Assembly: GCA_029721435.1 (NCBI GenBank)
Contig: CM056573.1
Span: forward strand, 8,283,001 to 8,347,000
Source: Gymnothorax reevesii
Taxonomy: Eukaryota > Chordata > Actinopteri > Anguilliformes > Muraenidae
Direction: 5' to 3'
Length of the DNA stretch: 64,000 bases
Positions 22,845 to 34,801 of this stretch are shown here, one piece after another. The translations under genes were made by a program, and so were the position numbers. The notes below the pieces were generated by a model. That model saw only the letters and a list, made by a program, of their open reading frames with translations. It had not been told where the DNA came from and searched no databases. Within the stretch, counting starts at the first letter, position 1, and each line of letters starts with the position of its first letter.

Positions 22845-23289
22845 CTGTGATTGGGAGTAAACAACCAGTTACGATAACTATGAGACTGCTAGTTAATGTT
22901 AATATTTACAATACCAATGATGATCATAATGATAATCACGATTAATTGCTAGTGACCTAATAACTAGTGAGCAATATTAGTATTACTTTGCTAGTCAATG
23001 CTTATAATCACATCAATAATAATCATGATAATAATTTTAATAACTTGCCAGTTATCTGATAAGTTAGGATTAATTAACGTAGAAGATTGGAGTTCATTAT
23101 GATAAAATGCAGGGACTCTCGCAACTCGGTGATTGCAGGCCATCCTCTATCTTTAAAACAGCGAGGAAGGTAGGCTTCATTCAAGGACAAATAAGCTAAG
23201 GGTTTATATTTCTGCTCCCTTGATATCGCTCCGTGTCGACTGGACTGTACTACGCATGTGCCCCAGGTGATATAGTCCCTTTAAGTGCT
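22845..23289. other. No gene; AT-rich upstream region of A1
   Basis: Dominated by TAATAATCATGATAAT-like sequence. I could not identify a convincing TATA box or first exon for A1. Confidence 0.5.
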
Positions 23290-25210
23290 GTGTAAAATCC
23301 ATTGAGATCAACAGGTTGTAAAAATCCAACACTCTAGCATCTTTCCAGTCATCTGCGTGTGAATTAAAATCACCAAAAACGACAATTCTATTGCAATCCG
23401 CATGAATAATTGACGGCAGCTCGGAAATTCATCCAGTTTAGTTGGCCAGTATATCTTGACAGCCGCAATATTAGGTGTACTTTTTAACAGCACTGCATGA
23501 TCCTCAAAACATGTAAAATGAACAAAAGACACCAATTAATGTCCCAGTGAGGAAGAGAGGATGCTGGCCGTCCCTCTCCTGCCATAGCTAGTTGGGAAGC
23601 GGAGCTGAAGTTAAGTGGCGCGGCTTCATTTAGCACAGCCTGGCCATCCATTCCTAACCAAGTTTCTGTTAAACACATACAATCCAAACTCCTGTCCCGA
23701 ATGAGGTCATTTATAATGAAAGGTTTATTTTTCAGTGATGGTAAATCCCAAAGTGCCACACTGAGCTTAATGTGAGTGTTGAGATTCTCTCTGACGACAC
23801 TGAGCTGCATAGTTGGTTGCAGCAGCACAGTTAGGACATTATTCAGTTTTACCCCAGAATGTCCATTTTTTTAACTTCTTTTGGTGACCAAAGTTTTCAG
23901 CATCTCCTTCATATTCTGAGAAAACTGGCTCAGCAGGGGACAGTTTTACAGAGAGCTCATTTACACAGGATGGTTGTGAGCACAAATACATGTTTTCATT
24001 ATAATAAAAATTCTTAAATTGACATACTCAACAGCGAAAGGGCATCATGAGATCCAAACCCAATAAAACAGCCAGTTGCAATGGGGGAACCAAAAATGAG
24101 AGAAAATAGATCTTGGGACCATTATTTGTTGACTGATATAACATACTTACAGTGACACATATGGATTTGGAAATTTAGAGACAGCATTTTGGCACCCAGC
24201 AAGTTTGAGAGAAGGTCATCTTTGGCAAAATGTTGTTACGGCCCAAGAAGAGATTAAAATTGCTTCATAATCCACGTTGTATGCAATACAGGTGGAAGAC
24301 AGTCAGGTATGTAGGCTTAGCAGTCTGCTAAAACAACCACTACCACGGCCTAACGTGGGAATTGGGCCGGAGAAGAGAACATGCCGTAGTTTGGACAGTT
24401 TTAGATTATTTAGTAAATAAATCGAGCCTTTCCTTCAAATCTCAGATTCCCGACATGGAATACCAATGTGGACGACTACTTTGAGAGTGCCCAGCTTTTT
24501 TAGTAAAATGTCTATCATTTTTTCAGCTATCTTCAGGACTCTGGAGCCTGGGAAACAAAACGTTTTTGCTCCTCTTACCTTGACATCCCGACTGATGGAG
24601 TCGAGCAAAGCCGACGATGGAGTGCTGTGTCCGAGTGGAGAGGCCCCGTTATGGATTCGTGGAGCGACTGGACGCAGCTCTGGGGCAGTTGTTGGCAGAC
24701 CCAGCTGAGCCCCGACACCCTGGGGTGGCGGTATCGGCGACACAGCGGCAGAGGACGTGGGGATAGAGGGGGTAGAACTCAGTTGTGATGTCGGCAAATT
24801 CTGTTCTTCCAAAACCTGATTTTGGTCTTTGAGGTGCCGATTCTCCGGTACATCAGGGCGGGAGGAACACTTCTGCCTGCGCTTCTTTTTGCTGACAATA
24901 GTCCACGTCTCAGTGGCAAGGGCAGTTGTGCATTCAGGAGTCTTGGGTTTCTCTCCCAGTGCAGAACATGGGTCATCTGCGCTGGACGATGCAGAGGTGG
25001 GAAGAACATCTTCGTTTGGTGGAATATGTGGAAGGGTCGAATCTGAGTCCAGAAGGTGTTCATCTTTCTTGATCTGATGAGAGGTGGAAATCCCTACTTC
25101 GTGCTCGACGATTTTCTGGGAAAGTTTGAGACAGTTAGCATGCATTTCTCAAGTTCACATATTTACATACGTAGCTAGTTCAGAAATGATCTAAGAATGT
25201 GAAACTAACA
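23290..25210 (-). mobile_element. LINE 5' part: ORF1 with SGNH-type segment and endonuclease fragment
   Basis: On the minus strand the 236-codon frame at 25145-24435 is Ser/Pro-rich, has WTIVSKKKRRQK, and ends in RGAKTFCFPGSRVLKIAEKM and VVVHIG. This is the style of ORF1 proteins with an SGNH/GDSL esterase-like domain in fish CR1/L2-type LINEs. Further broken pieces (SGPIPTLGRGSGCFSRLLSL) follow near 24370-24300. At 23828-23308 comes an APE-type endonuclease fragment (LKNKPFIINDLIRDRSLDCM then LTETWLG). In unit A the second half of the endonuclease is frameshifted. RT is absent, so the 3' half has been lost. It separates genes A1 and A2. Confidence 0.7.
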
Positions 25211-25538
25211 CATTTTTTTTTATTCCTACGCTGCTCCGTTATGTTTGTTCGGGTTATTTATCAACATGAAATAACATATCATCGGGCTAACTGCATGAGG
25301 CGATGACACATCTCTCTACAAAACACCTTCATCCAGCTTTAGAACGTGACAGCATATAATGGCATGAATAAGTTTTCACAAAGCTGGGAAAAATAAACTA
25401 ATAAACTGGCTGGAGAAACATTAGTCTTGCAAACCATAAAATGAGGAGGCTTTTCAAAGCAGAGCATGAGGAACTTTTTCATCTCGCAGAATGAGTCTTG
25501 TAAAACTGCCAGGGCTTGATGGGGGTAAAATTCATTAC

Positions 25539-28500
25539 CTCAGGGGTGGTGTTCCTGCTCTCTGCCCTCTTAGAAAGGAGCTGCTTAGAACGGCCCTCCT
25601 CGTCTGCCAACTGGCTCTCCTTCTCAACCTCCTTGTGGATCTGATCAATGGTTTTGGGCCCCTGTTCTTTCCTCCTGGGAACCCAATTATTCTGAAATAG
25701 ATCAGAGAGACGGCCAGTTACTCAATCCTCCCACACTAACCTGGGAGAAGGAGGGGAGGACAGGGAGAGATAAAATGTGAAGACGACCCAATCTGAACTA
25801 TTTCTGAACCCCAGAAACTCAGACTAAGAGCTCTATTACCTGTCTCAAATCCATCAGATCCTGCAGCATGAAGCAGACTCTTGATGTGAACTTTTTCTCC
25901 TGAAGGATGCTCTCAATCCTGCCGAAGTTCCTGTCCATTTCCAGCTGTAGATACAAAGGGTAAAGTGAGAATAAATGAAATGAGCCTGTGTCCAATTAAA
26001 GCATCAGAGAAGCAGCAGGCAGCAGGATATACCTTGACCTCCTCAGAGTCCAGGATTGAGCCTGTGGTGGTGATCAGGCAGCACAAGCTCTCCATTGCCT
26101 CTTCGGTTTCGGTGTCTAGGAGCTCCGTGATGTACTCAAGGATGACACCATCCTTCACCATTCCGAGTCTGAACAGTTCTCCAATGAACTTCATGCTGCC
26201 CACAGCCCGTTTTCGGTGGGCGGTGACCCTTGCCTCCAGCTCCTGCAAGCTCTGTCTGTCCTGCCCCTGGATAAACGGTGAGGAAGTTGAGGCTTGATGA
26301 AGGACATTATTAACAGCACAGAAGAGGTATTTTATTGACAAACAACCAATGGATCTTCTCCACTTGTGTGGCTGAATATGATTTGTAACACCCTGTAATG
26401 GATTTCCTGGTTGGAGCTCTAGTGGAGCTCAAGTGGAAAAATAACAAATTTCCGTCAAGTAATGCTCTTCTGAAGTTCATATTATTTTCTACATGAATAT
26501 CACAGCCAGCCATGACCTCACTTGGCATAACTCTGCTCAAAGACTATATCCCTGACCCCACCCATAGTTACCTTTGCTGCACGATGGTCCTTAAATTCCT
26601 TCTCAAGGACAGCGCCATCACCAGTGACCTTCCAAAACTCCACTTGGCACAGATCAAGGATGACAGCGTGGAAGTGAAGGGGCATTAAAAACTCACAGAC
26701 AGTGACTGCGACCTGTCAGGCAGAAAAGAAAGGTACAGATCCTTGATTTCACTGAAGATTCATGATACTTTGCATTAAAACCAGCATTCCTTTGGGCTCA
26801 GGCTTTCTCGGAGTACAGGCAACCTCTAGTCTAGAACATTACATTGCATTCATGTGGCAGGCCCTTTTGTCCACAGCAGAAAAGATAAAGCCTGGAAACT
26901 TACTGGTGATGCTTCATAGACACTCACTAGATGCTCTAGCATTGACTTTGACTGGCTTGCTCACCTCCTTAAGTTCGCAGCACATCTTGGCGTAAGTGCT
27001 TGCGAATTTCGTCTCGCAAATGGCCTTCTCCAAAACCATTTTCCCGATGCCATCCAGTTGAACCACAGTATTAATGGAGAGCTCCTTGATCCTTTTCACG
27101 AGCTGCTCAAACTTTTCCGGAGTCAGCTTATTCAGTATGCTGCGCATTTGGCAGAACAACTCTTGGTTCACGACCTCTTTGGGGTCTTGATCCACCTTGA
27201 CCTTTCTAACTGGTCTCCAGGCATTTTCTGCCTTACGCAGCTCCACGTCCTTGTTGAATATTAGGACTTTGATGGTCCTCACTGGTTCTCCACTGTGGAC
27301 CTGCAATGATATCCCAGCACCAAACTTAGGGGTCAAGGTGGAGGCTAAAGGTGCAAAGATGTTTATCCTAATTCAAGGTGTCATTAAGTCATGGTCATCA
27401 GGGGCGAAAAACTCCCCTCACTCTTTTACCTGGGAGTCAGGTGTAAAGACACTCTATTAATGAACTCACGGTGTGTAAAGAAAACCAGGACTGGATTTGG
27501 ATTTCAGGGACCAATTAGGTGATCCTTGTCCTCGATTTTGTTTTAACTATGCCTGCTCTCCAGAGCAGTTTAAACCAGAGATCATCAAATCTAGTTCTCA
27601 AATCCAAATGTTGCGCTGGTTTTCTTTTCTCAAAGTTAATTAACAACTTACTAGCAAACTAGAAAAACTGTGTGTCACAATCCCTGAATTCCTAGTCAAA
27701 CTGTCTGTTTTTAATGTCAGGAACTAAATACAAACAGGTAAAATGCATGACATAAGTCTTTGTGTTTAAATACACAGCTAGTACAAAAATGATCAAAGAA
27801 TGTGGAACTTGTGTCATCTTTTTCCATTCCTATCGCAATCTGTTACGTTCTTATTTAAGGATTATTTATCAACATGAAAGAAGATATCATCAGGCTAAGT
27901 GTAAGTGGCGATGACGCATATCTCTCTACTTAAAACAACTTCATCCAACCTTAGTATTTGATTGCATCTTTTATTTAGTAGTTTTGCAAGATACAGGTGA
28001 TAGTTTTGTATAAATGCGGTTGTATTTGCGGTTCACTTCCGAGAGGCTCACAACCACGACGTTCGGTGGGTTGAATTCATTAAGGCCCATTTATACTCAA
28101 CGTTAAATATGGATCCAGACAGCAACATGTGAGCGAGACACGAAAAAGAAAAATCACCGGAGATATGGCTGCGTCCGCTTAGTTAAAAAATTACGGACTA
28201 TCCACTGATTCCGAACCACTTTAACCTTTGAGGAAAATGTCACAAGGTTAAAGGACTGTGTAAAGAGGAATTCCGAACTTCTTAGGAAGACAACCGCGCT
28301 AAGTAGAGAATCCAAATGCACTTGCACTCTGCAGCGTAATCATGAGGCCCCTGCCCATCATATACGTTTCTTTACGCGATTGGCCTGATGAATGGTTGCT
28401 GCTTTAGATACAGCTGCTGCGCAGAATTGTGCGATAGCTATATTGTCTTCTTTTTTTTTTGATAAGAAAAGGATGGTTCTGTGTCCCCTATGCTGAAGGA

Positions 28501-29519
28501 GGTAAATTAGGAATCAATGAGACACCTTTCCTTACAATTTAAAGAATTCAAATACAATTCTCATGGCTGCCCAGTAATTATTTCCAGATCATTTTTAGGA
28601 GTTAGAACTTTCCTAGGCATAAAAAAAAAAAAAACAAACACTATTAGGACGCAGCCTATGTTTCTCTTGTCTGAAACTTTTCACTCTGAGCTGCCCACTA
28701 GTGGATTTACAGCTGAACATCCATGCCAATGCCAAAGACGCATGGAAGTATGTGGGCAGAGACAAAGGGAGCATAAATGAGCCTTTAGTCTCATCACTCT
28801 CTAACGGCCACTCCTGGTCGGTTACAAGCAAAATATTCGCTGAATGCGTTGTCGTTCGATGGCATGGGCAGTGTGTGATTGGCGGGTGCTTGCAATGTGT
28901 AAAGCGGCGAGAGCCATTCGTCACATGAGTGGGAGGAATCTTGTATCTCAGGATCCTCCTGAGATGATTGGAGCAGGTTGCTGTGGTGAACTAAACAATT
29001 CACCTGTGTTCAGGGCGAGGAAAAAACTCCAGAGAAAACTGTGATTCTGAGTGGTGAAGTCAGAGGCATATTCAGTGGAATCACCGCGGTGTGTTGACCA
29101 ACAGTGGCCTTCGGGAGATGTCCTTCCCTTACCTCCTTCAGTGGTGACCTCCAGGTGTTCCCCCCATCAGAATGAGGGACTTTTTCACAATAGGTCACGT
29201 GGCGGGGCATTTCCCGCACTTTCTTGCTCCTCCCTGACACTACAATTCCAAGATAGAGGATTTCACCAGTCAAGATATTGAGGAAGCCTTCACAGCTCAG
29301 CTTTAACAATACACAGTGAAAAATCACATAATATACACAAGACACGGATCAAGGAAAAACTGGTGTGAAAACAGTGCACAACCTACCAAAGCTCTGAATA
29401 TCCTCTGGGAAATCATGCCGTTGGAAGCTTGAAGATGCTTCATGTCGAAGGAGCTCCTCCCGGGAATGTGTCATCTGGCCTTTGGTGACTTTGTTGTTTG
29501 CCATGTTTCGTACAGAAGA
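25539..29519 (-). CDS. eIF4G-like gene A2 (MIF4G protein, divergent eIF4E motif)
   Basis: Exons inferred on the minus strand: 29519-29387, 29239-29085, 27300-26965, 26712-26572, 26266-26033, 25944-25840 and 25691-25539, with phases identical to A1. An ATG at 29504 (AACATGG, good context) starts [10 protein letters not shown]. The position of the A1 eIF4E-binding tyrosine is histidine (THSREELL). MIF4G is complete in outline: [52 protein letters not shown], then [19 protein letters not shown]. In the 78-codon exon about 57 residues match A1. The donor of the second exon (GCG|GTGATT) is weak. After 25539 no A1-type downstream exon exists before the LINE. Reading through the donor reaches a stop at 25479-25481, or the transcript may splice onward. 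MA3 and W2 are absent. Confidence 0.7.
27301..29084 (-). other. Intron of gene A2
   Basis: The 1.8-kb interval between the MIF4G first exon and the preceding exon. It contains T- and A-runs (28449-28460, 28620-28634) and overlapping short frames at 28517-29044 with no recognisable product. Confidence 0.55.
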
Positions 29520-29750
29520 CTGTGACTGGGAGTGGAGGACAAGGAGGATTAACCCAAGAAACATGCATAACTCTTCTAGTTTGCAGACTCTTTTAAAGTG
29601 AGAGGCAGAGGAAAGTTTTTTCACTGAGTTTCATTTGCCTGGGGCTGATCAAGAGGAAGTAGAATCCAATTTGCCCAGTACTGGCCACTTATTTTCTGGA
29701 CCACATGAATATTATTGCCGTAAATGCTTCTATTATTATTATGGCTACAA

Positions 29751-30400
29751 CCCCATTTCCAGAAGAGTTGGGAAGGTCTATAAAACGTAATTAAAATCAA
29801 ATGCAATGATTTGCAAATCATTAAAACCCCATTTTTCATTAAAAATGGAGTAAAGCCAACATATCAAATGTTTACACTGAGAAATTTTGTTTTTTGAAAA
29901 GCATTCGCTCATCTTGAATTTGATGCCAGCAACTCATTTCAAAGAAAGTTGGGACAGGGCTACAAAAGACTGGAAAAGTTGAATGATACCCAAAAAAATA
30001 CACCTGGTGGAACATCTCACGGCAAATAAGGTTAATTGGCAACAGGTCAGTAAAAGGTTGGGTTTAACAATTACATCAGATATAACGATGGCAATGACTT
30101 CACCACTCAGGGAATGACTGCATGGGCAAATACTTCAACTATTTAGAATTATGTCTCTAAATATAAAATTTCCAACAAAAAATCTGGGGATTTCATTTTG
30201 TACAGTACATGACATCTAAAGATTCAGAGCATCCAGAAAAATCTCTGTACACAAGGGACAAGACTGAAAACTAGTATTGAATGGCTATGATGTGCAGGCC
30301 CTCGGGCAGCACTGCCTTCAAAACAGGCGGGCTTCTGAAGTGGAAATCATTGCATTGGCAGAAGAACACTTCTGTAAACCACTGCTAGTAAAACACCATT
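29751..30400 (+). mobile_element. Tc1-type transposon remnant in first intron of A2
   Basis: Begins with CTACAACCCCATTTCCAGAA followed by GAGTTGGG, the same end type as at 17.49 kb but in plus orientation. A second GTTGGGAC box lies at about 29948. Downstream, near 30190-30330, is a heavily decayed stretch corresponding to the transposase helix-turn-helix region. There is no open frame and no far-end repeat. The unit B copy is at 49856-50500. Confidence 0.55.
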
Positions 30401-31131
30401 TGTCCCTGCATCATGATTAGCTCGCACACTACTGTAGTGAGCTAGCCAACTAGCTTGCTAATAAGGTGACAGTTCGCTTCTATTACTATAACCATGACAA
30501 CAAACTTTAATTCTTAGCTTGCAAACCTGTGTAGCAAGCTAGCTAAAAAAGGCTTCTGTTTACCACATGCATGCAGCCACAATTCAATTCTATGCTATTT
30601 CAACAATAAGCTAAAAGATAATCTCACAATACTCGTCAATTTTACGCGAGTTTTGCAAATGAAGTCATCTGTGGGGGGGAAAAATTATCTTGCGGCCATA
30701 TTGTTTAACTGATCGCGGTCAAAATCAATCGAGGGCGCGTTTCCCACACGTGCAGTTGCTAACTCGGTTAGCAACTTATATAGTTCATCCATTCACAGTC
30801 AATGGTTCCAACAGGTAAGTTAGCATCTGTGAAACAGCCCAGGTCAGTCAGTGATGTAATAGCGACCCACCCACGAATTTTCAGAGACAGCCGTTCATTA
30901 CTTTCTGATCTTGTTCACCCACAGACAGACAGACAAACGGCACCGATCACACATACCTCCTGCCTAATAGCGGCATTTGGATAATTCAAGCTTTACATTA
31001 CTATTAGGCTTTATATTTTTTCATATAAGAGAACAAATAAAACTCACGTATACTAATCCAGGAATGGTAGACTTGAATGAAAGACTTGCTTGAATCGCAG
31101 ATCGCAACGATGCTCGCTAACCAACACTTAC

Positions 31132-31180
31132 TCGAAATGAGTTCTGAACTCTCGCCTCTTCACTGACAGCTGCTTAAATA
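31132..31180 (-). promoter_or_regulatory. Candidate core promoter and first exon of A2
   Basis: On the minus strand TATTTAAG (31180-31173) is followed about 25-30 bp later by a likely start region and then a near-perfect splice donor, CGA|GTAAGT, with the exon ending at 31132. The first exon would be short and non-coding, joining the acceptor at 29519. The copy in unit B (TATTTAAG 51285-51278, exon end 51237) is unchanged in these elements. There is no transcript evidence in the window. Confidence 0.45.
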
Positions 31181-31601
31181 CTGCATTACTGCGTCATAGA
31201 CGGGACTGTTTTCCCTCAGATTACGAAACACAGCGATTTTGTTGTCATCGAAAATGACGCGTTAGATCAGCTGAGACGCACCTCGAGGGGAAAAAAGTCG
31301 CGTCATCTAGTTGACTCCAATGGGCCACTCGCAGCAATAGCCGATTGAGTGTCTGTTACTGTCAGTAGTTGATGTCGAGTCGCGCAGATGCGTTTAGTGG
31401 ACTAGATGGTGTATTTTTCACGCAGTATATCTAAATCGCATTAAAACGTACTGTAAAGCATTTTACTGGATTATTCACCGCTAAATTAGCGGATATATTG
31501 GAAGTTAAAGCACAACTCACTAGGCAAGGATACAGATACAGACATGTCAGTAAAAGACGGGAACACACAGCAGAGTTCATCAGTTTAGCATATTCATTGT
31601 T

Positions 31602-32034
31602 TTTTTTTTTTCTTTCTTTCTTTTAAATTTGGCATCTCCAATCCCACCCGAATTTGGAATGCCCAATTGGGGAACTATGTACAAAGCTTGCTCGAATGCG
31701 ACCCTCTGCTGCCAACACGGGATAGTGAGACAGTTCACGGCTCTCCTCCGAAGCACGTGCCTGTCTGCCACTGACTCTTATTCACTCATTGGTTGAATCT
31801 TCGCAAGTTCAGAACTAGGGCGGCGGATACCCGGACATGAACCAACCCGGAGTCTTCCTGACGAGCGCCCGTCTGGCCAACAGGAGGCGCTGGAGCAACG
31901 AACAAAGCTGTTATTATATACCCAAATCCGGCAGTCCCTTCCCAATTTGAAACCCTGTAGCGCGATAGCCAATTGTGCGCTACTGTGAAAAGGCTGCCGA
32001 CCCCTGCCGGTGGGTACGCCGGGGCTCGAACTCC
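31602..32034 (-). mobile_element. tRNA-type SINE, 5'-truncated (unit A, uninterrupted)
   Basis: Flanked by the 14-bp direct repeat GCATATTCATTGTT (31588-31601 and 32035-32048). The left side is a T-rich tail (A-rich on the minus strand) and the right side is the head. On the minus strand it starts GGAGTTCGAGCCCCGG, which matches most of the pol III B box (GGTTCGANTCC), with no A box before it. It therefore looks like a SINE copy truncated inside its tRNA-like head. It contains the empty site of the Gmr1-type copy 2 insertion (CAGTCCCTTCCCAATTTG, about 31932-31950). Confidence 0.6.
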
Positions 32035-32048
32035 GCATATTCATTGTT

Positions 32049-32578
32049 AATTCCGTTTTTAAATGCCATTTCATCCAACGTGAAGGAATTTCATTAACAA
32101 TTCTTCTTTACTCGTCTTTTTTTTTTGCAGGTGGGGGATGGTGGAGGAGATGAAGCGAGGTTCTCCATTTTGGGGCACAAGTGACAAGTACGTGACACAG
32201 CTGTGAAGAAGCGAGTTATTTTGCGATACATTGCTATTGGTATTGATTCAGAGGGCACATTTTATACTTTATACTGAGATGTCCATTTCGAAATGTTTTG
32301 AAACCTTACTTATTTCAGTAGTGCACAGCCTAGTGGCATAAACTTTTGCTGCAGCTGTTAGAAAGTTTCGAAGTGGAACCGAACACTTCAGATCATTGCC
32401 AATGAGCCTCGGAAATAGGTCACAATTGCAGATTGTTTCACGGAACATAATTTTCAATGAAAGCATGTACAAAATTACACGTGGTTATTTCTTCATTTTA
32501 TCTGTTTTTTATTGAGGTTTGCAGTGACGGTGTATTTCAATTCCGCAAGTTCTGCATGTCTTCAGTCTACACTGTTAA
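32049..32578. other. No gene recognised
   Basis: Unique-looking non-coding DNA repeated at 58172-58705 in unit B. A short minus frame at 32472-32269 is conserved between the copies but only because the DNA is; it has no domain. Confidence 0.5.
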
Positions 32579-33232
32579 CCCTTACAAAAAAGAAGTTTAT
32601 TCAAGTGTGCTACTAGTATACTTCTTCTAAACTAAAAATAAGAGGGTATACTTTCAGTTTACTTTTGATGTACTTATCAGAGATATACTTAGTTAAGTAA
32701 TACTTACGTATACTTACACTTTTCTGTGTACTTTTCAGTATAAGCTAAGTATATTTGGCTAATACTTGTTCTCAAAGTTTTGATTATCATACTTTTTTTG
32801 ACTATATCTAAGTATTAAAATATTCATGCCTAATGTTCAAGTATACTGGCTTGCAGTTAGGCTATTATCAAAAGCATAAGCACATAAAAATATTTTTAAC
32901 ATACATATTGGCTTCTCTGAAGTATACTGCACTATATTTTTTCTCAGTTTTTACTATCTCATGGACTTACATATTCCACATGTACGTTTGCAGTAACAAG
33001 TCACCTTTGGGGCAACATAGCAGAGTAAATAGCACATGGGTGGATCTGAACTTGATTTTTATGCAGTGTAATTAACATACACAAAGACGTAGATAAACAG
33101 TTGTCTGATTTTATTTGTGAACAGATTTGATAATTATTGCAGTATTGACAGACTTGATACATATTCTGACAAAAAAAGAGCATACTTCAAGTTTAAGCGA
33201 CTTAAACTTAAAGTACCCATCTAATTTACATC
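32579..33232 (+). mobile_element. AGTATACTT-rich TIR element, truncated at duplication junction
   Basis: Starts CCCTTACAAAAAAGAAG, the same end as the complete copy at 58706. It shares its first ~650 bp and then stops abruptly at about 33232, where Tc1-type sequence begins. It has only one terminal repeat. The truncation marks the A/B duplication junction. Confidence 0.75.
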
Positions 33233-33437
33233 TTTCTGAGACCCATTGCAGCCAGAAAATTTTAAATAAGCTCATTTTGTGGATAAAAATGCAAAAATGT
33301 CTCAATTGCAACATTTGAAATGTAATCTGTGTTCTATTGTAAGTAACAAATAGGCTCATGTGATTTGAAAGTCATTGCATTATGATTCTATTCACAATTT
33401 ACAGTTTGTCCCAACTATTTCAGAATTGGGGTTGTAG
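33233..33437 (-). repeat. Tc1-type end fragment at the duplication junction
   Basis: Matches 17303-17496 (GAGACCCATTGCAGCCAG ... CAGAATTGGGGTTGTAG). The transposase part that lies to the left of the equivalent fragment in unit A is missing, consistent with a rearrangement breakpoint. Confidence 0.7.
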
Positions 33438-33575
33438 TTAAAATAATGCACTGAACATTAACTGAAGTAACAGCGCATTTAGTTAAGGGTTTCTATAATT
33501 ATGCAAATACACAGTTTATGATGTCTACACAAGAGTAGCATAAGGAAACAGGCTTACGAGAGTTCGCACCGAATG

Positions 33576-34801
33576 TGTTATGACTCTGTGATTCTGCTTC
33601 TCATGTTTAAGTTCTGTGCCTGGCTCTGCCATGTTTAGGATTTCTGTGTTAAGTGACCACTGCCTGTCTGACTATTCTTAGTATTGTGTATTGCGTTTTT
33701 GGTATTTAGATTTCTTGTTTTATTATTTTTCATGTTTAGATCATTTAGTTTTCCATGCCATATTTTCATTTCCATGCATTGCACTTCGTCTACCCTATCT
33801 TGTCATGTGTATATCTTTGCCCACGGTCCCTAATCTTGTGTGCCACTCATTCGGGTGATTTATTGGTTTCTGGGTCTTCAATCTTCCTTCATTATCTTGT
33901 GTGCTTCCTTCCTCTCTCTTTTACGATCCACTAACCAATACTAACAGTTTGTTGTTTTCGCTAGATTACTAACCAATATTAACATTGTATATTTTTACTA
34001 ACGTGCACTCGGGATTTTATAGCTGCACATACTAATTGACTAACGATCTCTCAGCAGTGGCCCAATGCTAATCTCCGCCCTCTTGCCTATCTCTGTTGCA
34101 GCTTCTGTGAATTTCCACTTATATCTCATGCTTTCCTTTTCTTTAGACTATGCACTTCTAGAACTCCTTAACCAGAGCTGTTGTTTGTTCAAAGGATTGT
34201 CTTGTGATCCCTGTCTGCGTTTTGGCATTTGCCAAATTCATGTAATTAGATTATTCCTCATGTGTCACTCCTGATATTTGTATCATTGATTGCACCTGTT
34301 CTCCCTGGTCATGTGTTTCACCCGGATGTGTATTTAAGATGTCTGTTTGGTCACTTCCAGTTGTCAGATTGCGCTTCCTATGCCATGTTTGTTTCTCGCC
34401 TTGATTCTTAGTGATTTATCTTTCTGACTGGATTGCCCGACCTTCGATTTTTGCCTTTGTGATTTTGGATTATTGTTGCATCTGTGTGTTTTGCCTGTTT
34501 TTCTGCCCGACTACGAGATCTGTTTGCTGCCCTAGTAACGATTCGGATTACATCCTGTGGATTCTGGCTTGTCTCTCTGATAGTACTATTCCTGTGTACC
34601 AGACCCATTTCTGTCCGACTACGATTACTGTGATTGCTGCCCTGGTTTTTGATACTATTTTTGCCCAACTGGATTTTGACTTTTGGATTGTGGACTCTGT
34701 ACTGTTGCTTTTCGCCCTGCGGGGGTCACCCCCCTTCACCAATAAACAAGCTCTACTGCATTTCCTGGTTCTCACGACTGGTTCCAGATCGGTACACAAC
34801 A
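33576..34801 (+). mobile_element. Solo LTR inserted in unit B
   Basis: 1226 bp, TGTTATGAC...CACAACA, flanked by perfect 5-bp duplications GAATG (33571-33575 and 34802-34806). The unit A equivalent at about 17608-17619 reads straight through with a single GAATG. TATTTAA at 34331-34337 and AATAAA at 34741-34746 fit an LTR promoter and polyadenylation signal. No internal region is present, so this is a recombined solo LTR of an unidentified family. Confidence 0.85.

Larger units (their letters stand above)
17303..33232. repeat. Tandem duplication unit A
   Basis: A block of about 15.9 kb that recurs in the same orientation as unit B (33233 to about 59363). Every feature from the Tc1-type end through the eIF4G-like genes, LINE, SINE and start of the AGTATACTT element is present in both, in the same order, with offsets near 20.1 kb in the gene region. 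Sampled lines differ by only a few changes per kb. Unit A lacks the three insertions found in B and keeps the uninterrupted target sequences. Confidence 0.88.

Noticed and set aside
24435..25145. Long minus frame first considered as an exon of the eIF4G-like gene
   Set aside because: Its end (KTFCFPGSRVLKIAEKM, VVVHIG) and the SGPIPTLGRGSG sequence downstream fit a fish LINE ORF1 with an SGNH domain, and an endonuclease fragment follows in the same direction.
28517..29044. Overlapping frames conserved in both units
   Set aside because: They lie in an intron of A2; conservation equals that of the surrounding DNA, so it is not evidence of coding.
31975..32040. Possible tRNA gene
   Set aside because: Only a B-box-like segment is present, without a foldable cloverleaf or A box in the right order. 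The flanking 14-bp repeats show it is part of a SINE.
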